Positions 52,801 to 64,000 of a DNA stretch of 64,000 bases are shown here, one piece after another. The number at the start of each line of letters is the position of its first letter. Positions within the stretch are counted from its first letter, which is position 1. Source of the DNA: Phytophthora hibernalis (Eukaryota; Oomycota; Peronosporomycetes; Peronosporales; Peronosporaceae); the NCBI GenBank assembly GCA_012656075.1, contig JAAKBF010000200.1, positions 248,001 through 312,000 of the forward strand, in the 5' to 3' direction. Below the pieces are notes generated by a model. It searched no databases. It worked only from the letters and a program-made list of their open reading frames with translations, and was not told the DNA's origin. The translations under genes and the position numbers were made by a program.

Positions 52801-53545
52801 GGAGCATGACTCAGAGGCTTGGTGATGATCCCTCGGTCATAGCCATTCGGGCAGCGTGGGTTGAGTACAACAAGGCTCGGAACCTCAGAGCGGATCCCTT
52901 GCGCCAGCAGATGGTGTATCGCTGTTGGGAGTGGTGTGTTGAACGTTCAGGCAAGCCTCGTGAAGCGCCTACCGACTTTTGTTGGAGCCCAGCTACCTCC
53001 AGAATTCGTTCGAAGTGATCGAGTGGGCTCCGACGTCCGAGGATTGGGTCGGCAAGCTCGCAACTCTGGATGCTCGTCAACTATGGCGGAACCGTTGGGT
53101 CGACGCACCCGCCAGTCACCCGTTCAACACGACCTTCGCGCCGTGCAACTCTCCGGTGCCGCTGTTCGTACTTCGTGGCATGATCGAGGCGGAAGCGATA
53201 TCGGGTATCATGGTGGATTCATCCTTGGCCCCAAGTTCGATCGTAGCTCCGTGGGTCGCTCAGGCTTCGGCTGCTGCTTCTCCAGGACCAGCGGACAATG
53301 AGGAAAAGGATGAAGGCCAAACCGAGGCCTCGGCTGCTCCGCTGCTACTCCAACGTCCACCGGCGGGCCCGCGTCTGGCCAGACATCAAACCTGGATGTG
53401 GTGGCCGACCTTGCTTCTTCTGCCGACGTATAGGCCTCGGTCGTGTGCTTCCGAGCTTCGTCATTTAATTCTCTTGCTAATCTCGCTCTGTCCGAGCTCC
53501 GTAGTTCATTACGGGTGTAGTTCAGCCTCCAGTAATTCCACTTAA
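49873..53545 (+). pseudogene. Opposite-strand ORF of E2 (coiled coil, Ser/Pro-rich, helical C-terminus)
   Basis: A long coding tract convergent with pol and inside the LTRs. N-terminal part 49873-50400 is Pro/Arg/Ser-rich. A coiled coil follows (LSTETQEQEKFERFSTQASS, GLRQTHLALREEHDEAAAHL; to 50735) and resumes at about 50975 (RLKRANTILRRHAALHELNV). A possible intron of about 65 bases (GTTATG...TTTAG, about 51080-51143) precedes a Ser/Pro/Thr-rich region (51144-52300). The open segment 51969-53018 has a helical domain (GLARFVKMWRQFQGIATDRT, AVEAFIRSMTQRLGDDPSVI) and is followed in another frame by EDWVGKLATLDARQLWRNRW. No named family. Architecture matches E1's opposite-strand ORF. Confidence 0.65.
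50813..50884 (+). tRNA. tRNA-Glu (TTC)
   Basis: The 72 bases fold as a full cloverleaf: 7-bp acceptor stem TCCCAAA/TTTGGGA, D arm, 5-bp anticodon stem CGTGG/CCACG with loop CTTTCAC (anticodon TTC), and a T arm with 5-bp stem CCGGG/CCCGG. The T loop reads TTAGAGT instead of TTCGANT, which weakens the B box. A TTTT run follows at 50886-50889, fitting Pol III termination. It sits in a foreign insert within the E2 opposite-strand ORF, so it may be the head of a SINE or a displaced tRNA copy. Confidence 0.75.
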
Positions 53546-53747
53546 TCCAAATCCACTTCGAGCTCGTTCACATCATATACATTTACAAACTATAACGGAA
53601 TAGTCATCTTCGTCTGAGGCTGCGGGCTGCATAACCCCGCAGGCAGTTCCATTCGTCACTCCCACTATCCAACCGAACCCCCAAGGGGTCCGGCCGTCTG
53701 TTGATCGATGACTGTCATTCTGATACAGTCTCATTTTGCATCTGTCT

Positions 53748-56700
53748 CTACGGGCTGTACCAACCCGTAGGCTGATCAATTTTCGGTAGCGTTCCGGCCA
53801 CCTGAACCATCTGGAGTCGTCGTTCGCTGCGCTGGGTTCGCAGGTAGTCGTAGAGCAACCCGCCGCACGACAAGTTCGATGCTGGTTCCCAGGTAGGCTC
53901 GTCATGGCCGACCCACGTCATCTTGAACTCTCTGACAGCGCGATTGGAGCTCATCGTTAGTGAGTGGTCGTCCAGAATAGGATCCACTTCGTATTCGCCT
54001 GCCACTCTGTCAGACTCCCAGCTATCCTCCGGCAATAGCTACTCGTCAAAATCAATCCTCGTATCCTCGGTCACCTCAGCTGTCAGCCGACTCCTCGGTC
54101 GGTCGCCATATTCGTTCACCGCCTTGAGCCGTGAGCCACGCACCACTGGGTAGAACCGGTAACCACTTCGATTCCGCAGCTCTTGCACATACGCGAACTC
54201 TTCGACCTTCTTCTTGATCCGGAATGGCCCGTGGCATCGGTGTGCTAGCCTTTGGTCAATCCTGGTTTCACGCTCTCCATGTAGAGCCACACCCTGCTCC
54301 CAGGCTTGAATATAGACCACGGTGCTTCTTGAGTAGCTTCGGGAGACGCCCCAGTCTCTACCTGCTCGGTGTCCGAGGTTTCGTTGCCGTCGGTTTCCGA
54401 CGTTGCTCCCTGCCTTTCGGCATCCAATGGTACCTCTGACCCGTCGCGATTCTGTGATACATCGTTCTCGCTTACCTTCGCTGGAATCCTCGGTACTGCT
54501 GCTGCTTCACGTCGGTTAAGGACAGCACTCGGAAGGATAATATCCTTCCGAGTGCTGTCTGAGAGTTGTTGATAGCGAAGACAAGTCGTTCGGCGATCTC
54601 GTCCCAGTCTTGTTGCAACGGGTCTGCCGCATACACCCGCACTGACCGTTCTTGCTGCCCGTTTGCTTGCGGACGATAACTCAACGTGGCCCTCGACCGA
54701 GATCATCTCAGCAAATGCTCGGAAAACCTCGCTCATGAACCGAGGGTCTCGGTCATGACGGATCATCGCTGGCGCACCTTCGGTAGACACACTCCTCGAA
54801 CGTTTTTGTTAGAGGCACAAAGTGGGTGTGTTTCTTCGTACTTAAACGAGTATAAAGGTCACCCAGGTGTCACTCTTGTCATGTTCGCCTAGGACAAAGA
54901 CACAAAAGACACAAGCCCGGAATAAATTGCACGGATAAATTTCAAAAATCTCACAGCTATTGGGTGGCTGACACGCGGCGATGGGAGTTCCATTGTGTGT
55001 GACAAACGACATATAGTGTAATGGTGGTCGAATGTGTGACTGAAATTCGTTTCAGGTTGCTCGAATGTACCTCTAACTTAGGGATATCCGGTAAGAACTG
55101 AGTAGACCAAACTGGTTGCTACGCTCTCTCGTCGGTGGCCGCTTCGCCGAGTGTTGGTGTGGCGACCTCAGGTGAAGCTCGTAGATTACTTCGTCGATTC
55201 GGTTGAGCTCGATTAACTCCGTTGTCCTGGTTTCCGCCGAACCCACGCTGGAGTGTTTGCTGTTGGGAGCTTCTGAAGCTAACGAGTCTGCAGCTGCATT
55301 GAACTATCGAATCACGTGCAGATATTTCACCGACCGAAGCTTGGCTGTGAGTTCTTGGTGGTGGTTGGGTTTGGCCATCAGAGTTTCCTTCCGATAGGCC
55401 ATCACCCCTAGGGACTGCTGGATTGCGAGTCTCGAGTCTCCCACCACAATTAAATCCTCGGTGCCGTGCTCCAGCGCTGTCAAGACACCATTGTTCATAC
55501 CTGCGTACTCAGCGAGTTTTACTGTGGTGGTCTCGAGATAAGCACTCGCAGCCGTCACTACCGTCCATTCTGGTAATTTCCATAGTATCCATGAGCAACT
55601 ACCATACCCGCCATTCTTCTCCGTCTTGGCTGAGCCATATAAAGACATCATCAAGCCATTGTAGGTCCTCGGTAGGCATGCGTATAGCAAGTGTGGATCC
55701 ATTCGAACAGTCGGCGATCTTCGTGATGGTGATGTCACCGGGGCAAACGAGTCTTCAAGGTCAACAAAGCTAGTATGCCCAGCTTGTAGTAGCTGGGCAA
55801 ACGCACAATCGCGTTCCTTGACTCGGTAGACCTTCAGGTGCCACGGGACACCATTACTGCAAAGTGGGTCGTACGAACGAACAATGGCTTCGACTTATGT
55901 ACCCACTCCAGTGTCGAGAACCGAGTGTAGACATGGATAGTCCACCCGACCCGTTGGGTGTAACACACTTTCAACAGTAATATTGTACATGTACACGTTG
56001 CAATGGCGAAGCTAACACCTCCTTCTCGACCAGGTGGTAATTCATCTCGGCGTCGTTCAGTACGCGGCCGCAGAAGCGCACGGGGTGCAACTTGCCGTCG
56101 TGGTACTGCGTCAGAGTGGAACGCAGAGCCCACTAATTAGCAAATAACGTCACGTGCACCTCTTTGTCTCGGTCGAAATACCGTAGTATCGGCGCGTCTG
56201 CAACCTTCTGTTGTAGCACCGCGAAGCTTCGGTGAGCCGCGGATGAGTTCCCTGCCGGTGTAAAATCATAATCCTTGAGTTGGTACAGAGCGGCCCCGTA
56301 GACGCAAAGTCTTGGATGAATCTGCTGTAATAGTTCAACGCACCGAGGAATGACCGATTCCTTTCTTCGATGACGGGAACGTCCGCTCCGTCACTGTCTT
56401 CAACTTCTTTGGATCAGCCCGAATGCCGTCGACCGACGCTTCATGCGACAGACAGTCCACTAGGCCTGGTACGAAAATGCTCTTAGTGAATCTCACACTG
56501 ATCCGACACTCAGCGAACCGTTGAAGCAGTCGGTCCAGGGTGGCTAGACAAGAGTCAAAGTCTCGGAGCCGAAACAAATATCGTCAACGAACGACCTCCG
56601 ATCGAACGCTGGCACTAACGAGGATTCATCCGCTTCCCCTGTGGAAAATATATCCGCTACTGGGCTATTCACCAGTTGTGTCACAGCGTCGAGCGTCACC

Positions 56701-58350
56701 GAGGACTCGCGATCGGCCTCGAACTTAGTCGGAAAAGGTGTCGAAGCCTCGGACAGTCGTGCAGAACCGTCGCCCACCCCTGTTCTTGCTGTTTCAGCGG
56801 CCGCTTCACCGACCGCATCAACTCAGAGAACTGGTTCCAACCACCCTTGGGCTGAACGAACTCCCCAGAGCGTTATTAATCATTCGTTGGTAAATGATCG
56901 GTGCGTTCTTCAGGCCTAACGGCATACGCAGCCACTCATAATGGTCGAGTGCACAAACGAAGGCCGAAATTTTCCGAGCTCTCATCGTCATCATTATCAG
57001 CCAGAGTCCGCTGGCTGCATCTAGGAGCAGAACCACAGGTAGGCCTTCAGGTCAGTTAACAAATCGTCGACCAGCGGCATGGCATACTCCTAATCACGGT
57101 GATTGTGTTCACCATCTTGTAATCGATGCACAGGCGAATATCGACGCCGTTCTTCTTCAACACAATCACAATCGGGGATGCTCAAAGGCTGTCCGAGAAC
57201 GCCACCAACCGAGCCTTCAACAAGCGTTTCAGTAATTCGTATAGCTTCTTCAGATGCTTCAGCGGTATGCTCGAGCCCTATGTTTGATCGGAGGCGCCCC
57301 TGTACATCGATATCCCATACCACGCCATAGGCTGGCTGTGCCAGAGGATTTCCGCTCGAAATCATGATCTGCTCGTGCTTCTTCAACATGTCGATCAATG
57401 TTCGTTGTTACTCGGACGTGACCTTCGGGTTCACTGCGTTGGGTCCTGTATAATTCAAAACCGTCTCCGAAGCTTCGGTCAGGTCAGGAAGGAATACCAA
57501 CTCATGTGCGGAATCGGTCAACTCCATTTCGTTTGCCACATGCTCGGCCATACCACTACTAGCATCGTCAATTTCGACAGCGTCGCCAGCTGAAACGCAT
57601 GCCATAAGCGCTACGAACACAAAATCCAGACGGGCTTCCGAGTCTTCGGTGGCCATGGGTTCCGGTGCCACACAACTAATTTCAGCGCCGTCACCCTGTC
57701 CGAGGATTTGGACGTTGTCGAACCTTCACCTCCCTCGGCTTTAATGTCCTTAGCCACCATGTCCGATGTTGTCACAGTAACGGTTACTGTCGGTTGGTCG
57801 CACCCACTAGACCGTACGTGGCCCTCCTCAACACTCGGTGGACGGGCCACGGTGCCGAGCAATCACCTGTGTTGATTGCTCTCACTTCCAGACTACGACC
57901 GTGGTCTGATACTTCCCACACGCGTAGTTTCTTTGCATAGGAAGCTGATATCACGGTCAAGTCCGCTCCAGTATCGAGCAGAATCCTCGGTCGCGCGTCA
58001 TCCACTGCTCCGATCACCATGGCACGCAGTCGCTTCCTCTTGTCGTAGCGTTGGGCCGACCACCACCCCATCCTCTCGCCAGACAACAACTTGATTGCCT
58101 GGCCGAGACTTTGGGGATCACGCTCGGTCACAGCCATACTCGCGATTGAAGCCTCGGTAATTGTACCAGTAGCTTCCTCCTCCCATTTCATATTCATTTC
58201 ACTCTCACCGAGGCTTTCGCCTCTCTCTTCTCCATTCTCCGTCGATTTCACATATTCCATATTCAAGTCATCAGGCCGTTTACACGAACCAGTGAACGTA
58301 AACAAATAGTCGGCGTCCAGCGCAGGCTCGGCTAACTGTGGCAGCCCGAT
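53748..58350 (-). pseudogene. E2 pol: protease, RT, RNase H, integrase, chromodomain
   Basis: On the minus strand: aspartic protease RILLDTGADLTVIS near 57960-58000; RT with DAASGLWLIMMTMRARKISA and LRMPLGLKNAPIIYQRMI near 57000-56880 and active-site segment RSFVDDICF near 56590; RNase H-like segment 55304-55738 (KLPEWTVVTAASAYLETTTV, VVGDSRLAIQQSLGVM); integrase HDRDPRFMSEVFRAFAEM and SYRPQANGQQERSV (54470-54790); chromodomain FKMTWVGHDEPTWEPASNL at about 53860-53930. Stops and frame changes occur throughout. About 500 bases (54790-55300) between RNase H and integrase do not read as the expected H2C2 region and may be an insertion. Confidence 0.82.
54521..54559. repeat. 39-bp perfect palindrome in the E2 integrase region
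   Basis: GACAGCACTCGGAAGGATA is followed, after one base, by its exact inverse. It duplicates a stretch of integrase coding (LGRI...SFRVLS) in inverted form. Confidence 0.85.
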
Positions 58351-58359
58351 TGGGACCAA

Positions 58360-60783
58360 CCCAGTTTCAGTTGGCGGGCTGCCTAGTTTTAATGACTCCC
58401 ATAGACCAATTCTTGAAGTTCCGGCGAGAGGTCTTTCTTCCCCACCTTCGCCTCCAGAAGAGACGCAAGCTCGTTGAATTCTTCGCACTTTCCCGCGTCG
58501 TGGACTTGCTTGCACATTTTGCACCTCTTGAAACAGTAGTGTGCAGAGTGCGTGAGCACACCACAGGCAGCACACAGGCCATATTGTCGGCGACCATCGC
58601 GTCCGCCTTGACCTAGGTTGTCTCGGTCGTGCGGGTATTGGTAATCCCAACGCTCGACCGGCGATTGTCAGCCCGAGCGAACGTTTCTTCGGCGGCGTGA
58701 CGACGCTCTGAATCGTTCGCGGCAGCCACATGACCGTGCTCTTCACCCGACGCGTATTCGCCGTCCGAGTACCTGTCCGAGCCTCGGTCCCCTGCTAGGG
58801 TAGTACTCCGGGTCGTAACCCTTGGTATCATCATACTCTCCATTCGATGCCTCTGCAGGGTCCCCGCGGGTCGACCGAGCCGTCCACATTCAACGCAGCG
58901 ACCATGTCCGTCAGTGCCTCAGCGAGAGTATGCCTCGGTCGGTATTGGCGATCGTCTCGATGTCGGTTGTCATCCGATACCGATCTTCCCGACGACGACC
59001 ATCATCTCTGTCACGCCGGTAGGGGTTCCGCAAATCCTCGGCGGTCCATCTTCACGGCGACGACTATCATCTTGGCCTTTGTGGCGTCGCACCGAGGACT
59101 CGCGTCCCTTTTTCGTTCGCAGCGTCGGAGGATATCGTTTATCATGTCTTCCAGGTCGTGAAAATTCTTGACTCGCACGTGACACAGACGTTCTGCCAAG
59201 GCTCGGTCTTCACACGTATCGAGAAAGTGTTCAGCATGATCATTGGCCTCGCGACCGCCGTGCTCGAATTGTACTGCGGCATTCTTGGCGTAGCCATTGA
59301 GCCGGTTCATATAGTCGCAAACATGCTCCTTTTATTCACGCCTCGCCGAGTAGTACCATGCTTTCGCCGATTGATTAAATCGGGAACATTAGTACTTGAT
59401 AAACGCATCACTACACAATTTCCACGTTCGTCTCGTCTTCCGCGGGAGTTGTCGATACCAATGCAGGGCGCCATCTTGGAGGCTCAGCTCGAACGCCATG
59501 CACTATTCATTCGGTGGCGTACGTGTTCCTTTCATCTCATAGATGAAGGGTCTGAGCCATTGCATTGACTTCTCGCTCTTGTCTCGGAGGGCGAGATAGG
59601 GCTTGATGTTACCCAACGGGAGGTGTGTGGCGATTTCATGCCTCGGTGTTGAACTCTCGTTCTCCATCGAGCTGAGCTCACGGATTTGGCGTGCCCATTC
59701 TCCAGTAACGTCACCTTGGTCTTCCCGTCGAACGAGTCGTCGTCCGAGGAGTCATCGTGCGTAGCGAAGCGTCGGTTCGTCGTCCGGCCTATACTTCGGC
59801 CCGCCGTCGGAGCGGTCCGCGTACCCACGGAGCCTTGTACCAATCGCTCGGTACGGTCCGCTGACCGAAGCGTTATCATGTGCGAATCTTGAAAGTACGC
59901 CGAAGCGGTCCCTTTCGCTGAGAACACACCCGACCCGACCGACTTCTCTGGCTGTTGCCCAGGAGTTGTCGGTATCGGGACCTCGATGGATCCGTCCCTC
60001 GGTCGTGCGTGAGAGGCTCGTCCGACGGTTGGAGCCCGGCTCAGGCACACCAAAACCGTCCGAAGTGTCTGTTGCCACTTGCGCAATGAAAGCGCGACTT
60101 CTTCGATCGTTCAACCTTGAAGGTCAGTCTCGGTGGGTAGCGCTTGAGACTGGCAACCCATAGCACGGAACCGTTGCACCGCATCCACGGCCACCTGCTG
60201 GATGCTCCACGATTCCACTGGGACGACCAATTCTGCCCCGAGTTCCATCCACACAGCTTGTCGAATTGATTTTGGCGCAAAGGCCCACATCCACTTGCAA
60301 TTTGTCATCATCACCTCCATGCATAATTTCCCAAAACCTTGTTGGCAGTCGGAGTGTCCCCATCAACTGCACGCCGACTGCCCGGTCGACCTAGAACTCG
60401 CGTCCTCGGTCATCGTCAGCGATCGGAGATCGCCGAGTCCATCTTCGTTGTCCTCATGAGCTGGTTCAGGACCAGCCACTTCGTCCGACTCCTCGGTGAG
60501 GGTTCGCGCGAGCGACCTCACCCCTCCGCCACATCCTGCTGAGACGGTAGCGGCTTCCGAAAACTCGGACATCGCTGTCGCTTCCTCCAGGTATTCATCT
60601 TCATCATCTTCTTTGGCTTCAAGACTAGTCCATCCGCTCGTCGAAGCTGCCTGAACGGTGGTTGATCGACTCCAAAGTACTTGGGGTCGCGCGTGTTGGA
60701 CCGGACAGCATTGAACCCTCGGTGCGCCCTCCGCTAGACTTCATCGGCGTTTCTGGTACCGCTGACTTCGCTCCTCTCGCCAT
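58360..60783 (-). pseudogene. E2 gag with zinc knuckle
   Basis: Starts with MARGAKSAVPETPMKSSGGR at 60783, close behind the PBS. Downstream are acidic and Ser/Arg-rich parts, then a helical gag core at 59011-59310 (MNRLNGYAKNAAVQFEHGGR, HFLDTCEDRALAERLCHVRV). A zinc-binding cluster follows at about 58450-58570 (CAACGVLTHSAHYCFKRCKM followed by CKQVHDAGKC), more cysteines than a simple CCHC knuckle. Gag forms the intracellular particle. Frame changes separate these parts. Confidence 0.7.
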
Positions 60784-60877
60784 CTTCTCTTTTCTTCTTC
60801 TCTTGTCTTCTCTCGAATGCTCGTGAGGGTAAGAACCTAAATACAACCAAGACACACAGAAAGTCACTTCCAATTTT

Positions 60878-60891
60878 GGGTCGCGGCACCA
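60878..60891 (-). other. E2 primer-binding site
   Basis: Minus strand TGGTGCCGCGACCC, two bases inside the 5' LTR, identical to the E1b site at 10079-10092. Confidence 0.8.
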
Positions 60892-60893
60892 GT

Positions 60894-61780
60894 TGTCGTG
60901 TTCGATGCGCAGAAATTCTCACTACCAAATGGTATGAGTCCCACCAACAACACTCGCTTCCTCTTGTCAGGTCAACAAGCGTTGGATCAATCCTGAAGAC
61001 CAGGAATGATCCCTTACGCCGGGTTGGATGTGAACCCTCTGTACACCTAGGTTGTATTAGGCCAACCCAATAACCTGCACCACTAGCCACGAGCGAGGGC
61101 TAGTATGCAATATTACGCTTTCGCGCGAACCCCGCAGTCCCTCAGAAGGAAGGGTACCGGCTGTCAAGGCTAATACGGGTTTGCCGAGGTAAAACCTCGG
61201 CGGGTAGTAAATATGTATGGAACACTCCGTTCCACTATAATATATGGCGAACGACGCTTCTCGTCGCTCCCAACACTCGGCCACTCTAATATCTTGGACT
61301 GACCAGCAACAAACCCTCGGTTCGATGTACCTTAGGCTCGCTGATCAGCATCCCACAAGCCGAGCGTATCCAGACCCTAAGATAAGCTAGCTAGACTTAC
61401 CGAAAACGGACTTAACCCTTGGTGACTTGGGGGAAGACTGCTGATTTAGTTCTGTTGATCTATGGCTCTGAGAGCCACTGTAGTCAATCCTATAGCTAGT
61501 CCTATACGTAAATACAAATATCCAGTGTGAACAGATCCCAATATGTGATCCTGTACCCGGCTCTATAAGACCGAGGGTACGAAACTGAAATGGGTACAAA
61601 CGAGGGTTCGTACCCTCGGCCGGGAATTTATTATACCCGACCGAGGCCTCAATCACTAAACAGCTACTGTCACTGCCGCGCGAGGAACGTAATCCGCCAA
61701 TCGGAGCACGCTGGTGACTTTCATTCAGCAAAAAGTAACCTTGCTGGCTGGCGACCGAGCGCTCAAAACCCAACGCCACA
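60894..61780 (-). repeat. E2 5' LTR
   Basis: 887 bp, direct copy of 48797-49673, with an extra 11 bases near 61087 and scattered substitutions. Confidence 0.85.
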
Positions 61781-62120
61781 TAGCAGAGCCAATGGATCTT
61801 TGCCGACACTGAGCACACCGTCGCTTAGCCCGTACGGGCCATCATACAGATCTGCATAACTTGGATGAGGATCAAATTTGGATAGATCTACATACATGTT
61901 CACAGAAAAGCAAAGTTATGTTAGATATCACCGTATGGTCTAAGTCCTTGGCGACGTTTAGTCCTAAGCGTCCAACTATTTCAACCAATGATAATCTAAC
62001 ATTAAAATAGATGCAGCAAAATTTTCCTGTACTACTTTTAGCCTTCGTCGCCGTTAAATCTCAACCTGCACACATCAAGTTTAGCATGGCCGCCCTTCCA
62101 TCAAGGGCGTGAAGAAAGAG
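61781..62120. other. Spacer between E2 and the pogo-like relic
   Basis: AT-rich with no gene seen. It may contain the 5' non-coding part of the following transposon; TIRs were not found. Confidence 0.4.
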
Positions 62121-63720
62121 ATGAAGCAATACAAGCGTGTGGCTGTCGAGTATCGACACAAGAAGGAGCTGCTCGACTAATTGATGGACCACACGCCGAG
62201 TGCAGTCCTTGACAAGTTATACGGATATCTTAAAGGAACAGCGCGCAGAGCAAAGCAAACGCTTATAAGTAAGTGGCACGCTAATGCAGTAAATATCAAT
62301 TTGACTTGCAATACAGAGCATTATTTAACAAATTTAAGGCAGCGTGGAATGGCATCAGTTCTCTCTAAGAGAGCCGAAGAAGAAATTGTTCTGTGGATAA
62401 ATACACTGCGGATAGATGGGCACCGGTTTCAAGAATGATGTTGAAGCTTAAAGCTAGAGATACAGGTGGTGACTGTGGACTCAGTGATGAGCAATTTACA
62501 GCTACGTCATCGTGGATGCAACTCTTCATGCGCCGCCGTCGTTTGTCGTTAGGAGAGAAAAACGCCAGGAGCAAACGACACCGGAAGATGCCGATGAAGC
62601 TGAGCATGCGTTCCGAGTCAATGAGCTGCAAACGATAGTTGAACAACTGTGTTCAAGTTTTTAACACTTATCAAACCAGTAAATACCCGCCTGAGGAGTT
62701 TTTTCGACTAATTTCTTTGTTTTTTTCTCTTTAAGCTGTGTTTTTTGATATATGTCAAACCAAACAGTTAACACTAAAGGCGCGAAGACCGTGTGGATTC
62801 GTTGCGGAAATACGGACAAACGAAGCGCAACAGTTATACTTTTGGAGACTCTTGTGCCAACAAATTTGACCCATTCATTTTGTTTATGAACACGCCTGCT
62901 ACGACAACAAAACAAAACCTCAACAATAGGCTTTGTAATGGATGCGCGAAGTTAAATTTCTTAAGGAAAAATATCCTTGCAAAATTTTCGGCGACAAAAC
63001 AGCATGGCGGAACGCTAAGCTGTCAAAAGAATTCATAAAATTTAATTTTGCGGATCGAGAAAACCGAGATGAATATGTGCTTTTTGGGTGGGATGATTTT
63101 AGTGGACACTGGACGCCGTCTGTAGTTGCATGTGCAGCTTCACTGAACGTCATTCAGCTGAAATTTCCTCCTAAGTACGCATACGTTTGCCAACCTGCTG
63201 ACATCTCGTGGAATAAGCCTTTAAAGGGGGAATTACGGTCGCTCTGTATTGATAGGCTTAAAGAACAGTTGCTTTCATACAAGCAAAGTGAAAACGACCG
63301 CGTTCGTAAAAAAGTGGAAGTGAAATCAGAGACTGCCCGTATTCAGAACACGATTTAGCAGGAGAGTACCAGTCGAAAAAATGCGTCTTTAAGAAAGAAG
63401 ATCGACATCGAGAGAGTTTAGGATAGTGACACCATCTCAAAAGACATGGCGGGTTCGGTAACAGCGTGCTGGGAACAATTGTCTGCCCGTACAATTATCA
63501 GCGGGTTTTCGAAGCCGGGACACGTCACCGATACTCGTGACACAAATCCTGATAATGAAAAAGAGATCGATGTCGACGGACTTGTTGTAGAATTAGCGCG
63601 ACAAACATTGTAGAAGAAGAGGTCACTTAGGAAGATGACAACGGTAGCGACGTCAGCTCAAGCGACAACGATTCAAGCGATGAAGACATCGACAGAGATT
63701 GGATGATAACTAGAAAAAAC
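62121..63720 (+). pseudogene. pogo/Tigger-like DDE transposase relic
   Basis: N-terminal HTH-like part MKQYKRVAVEYRHKKELLD, then SAVLDKLYGYLKGTARRAKQ, a CENP-B-type segment (RGMASVLSKRAEEEIVLWIN, SDEQFTATSSWMQLFMRRRR), VWIRCGNTDKRSATVILL, then the DDE_1 core: VLFGWDDFSGHWTPSV (Asp), LKFPPKYAYVCQPADISWNK (second/third Asp region) and KGELRSLCIDRLKEQLL (62942-63358). Acidic C-terminal remnants reach about 63720. The order fits pogo-type transposases (Tc1/mariner superfamily). At least five frame changes make it dead. Confidence 0.75.
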
Positions 63721-64000
63721 GTTTGCAAAGTGTCGTTCTACAGTTTTTTGTAGGTGTTGATGATGTCTACGCTGCTGCAGCAGACAGTTGAGCAAATATT
63801 CAAACCAATATATATTGTTTACAAAAAAGTTCAAATACACAGGCGTAGGTTGCAGTTCGGATCAGTGTGCTAGAGAGGGACAATCCCCATCCCAGCAGTT
63901 AGTGGCCTGCAGCATTAAAACAATCAAATTCTTCAAAAAGCCGAGTCGAGACAATATGGTCATGGCGGCCGGCAAGACCCCGCGACGATAGCTAACTGAG

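Larger units (their letters stand above)
48797..61780 (-). mobile_element. Ty3/gypsy chromovirus E2, about 13.0 kb, with convergent extra ORF
   Basis: LTR-bounded element oriented on the minus strand: 5' LTR 60894-61780, PBS 60878-60891, gag, pol ending in a chromodomain at 53748, opposite-strand ORF 49873-53545, polypurine-like tract, 3' LTR 48797-49673. LTR copies differ by only a few percent by eye plus an 11-bp indel, so the insertion is fairly young, yet all frames are broken. I found no matching 5-bp target duplication (ATACC left, TAGCA right), so the ends may have been rearranged. Confidence 0.85.

Noticed and set aside
48797..53545. Opposite-strand ORF of E2 as gag of a second, nested element
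   Set aside because: Only one LTR pair and one PBS are visible, E2 has its own gag with zinc cluster, and E1 shows the same arrangement.

Overview
The window looks like repeat-dense nuclear DNA of an oomycete, most likely Phytophthora. The main evidence is a broken Crinkler (CRN) effector gene with the LFLAK and HVLVVVP motifs, a family of oomycete-type bZIP genes, and an oomycete core promoter (initiator plus flanking element) at 31939-31956. I found no intact ordinary cellular gene. Nearly everything is transposon, captured gene or relic.

Region 1 (1-11.8 kb): the 3' part of a chromodomain Ty3/gypsy element (E1, pol on +), followed by a long ORF on the opposite strand, then a MITE, then a Mutator-like (MULE) transposase split by a minus-strand gypsy fragment (E1b). 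Region 2 (12.8-32.6 kb): a bZIP gene whose two halves lie 18.6 kb apart, split by a Polinton/Maverick (13562-32141) with TIRs and a perfect 6-bp target duplication, TCCAGG. The Polinton encodes protein-primed PolB with an HNH insert, a chromodomain integrase, packaging ATPase, minor and major capsid proteins, adenain-like protease, a virion core-type protein, an S74-chaperone fibre and small conserved proteins. Its arms also carry two genes that look host-derived: the CRN on the left and a coiled-coil gene on the right.

Region 3 (32.6-39.5 kb): MITEs, a short satellite, a second bZIP copy plus an inverted fragment of it, and a 356-bp TIR element with a 9-bp target duplication. Region 4 (39549-46379): complete gypsy element E3 (185/180-bp LTRs, target duplication GTATC) with gag-pol on + and a convergent minus-strand ORF (chromodomain plus a GHCFVV domain). 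Region 5 (47.0-48.8 kb): piggyBac-like transposase relic. Region 6 (48797-61780): 13-kb gypsy element E2 on the minus strand, with about 880-bp LTRs, PBS, gag, pol and again a convergent opposite-strand ORF, which holds a tRNA-Glu gene. Region 7 (62.1-63.7 kb): pogo/Tigger-like transposase relic.

Two themes stand out. First, a virus-like Polinton has landed in a bZIP gene while carrying an effector gene, and nearly all its ORFs share a TATATAG/CTATAGA-type upstream motif. Second, all three gypsy elements with a visible 3' half have an opposite-strand ORF downstream of pol. Most reading frames are broken by frameshifts or stops. These fit relic status, although some could be assembly errors.
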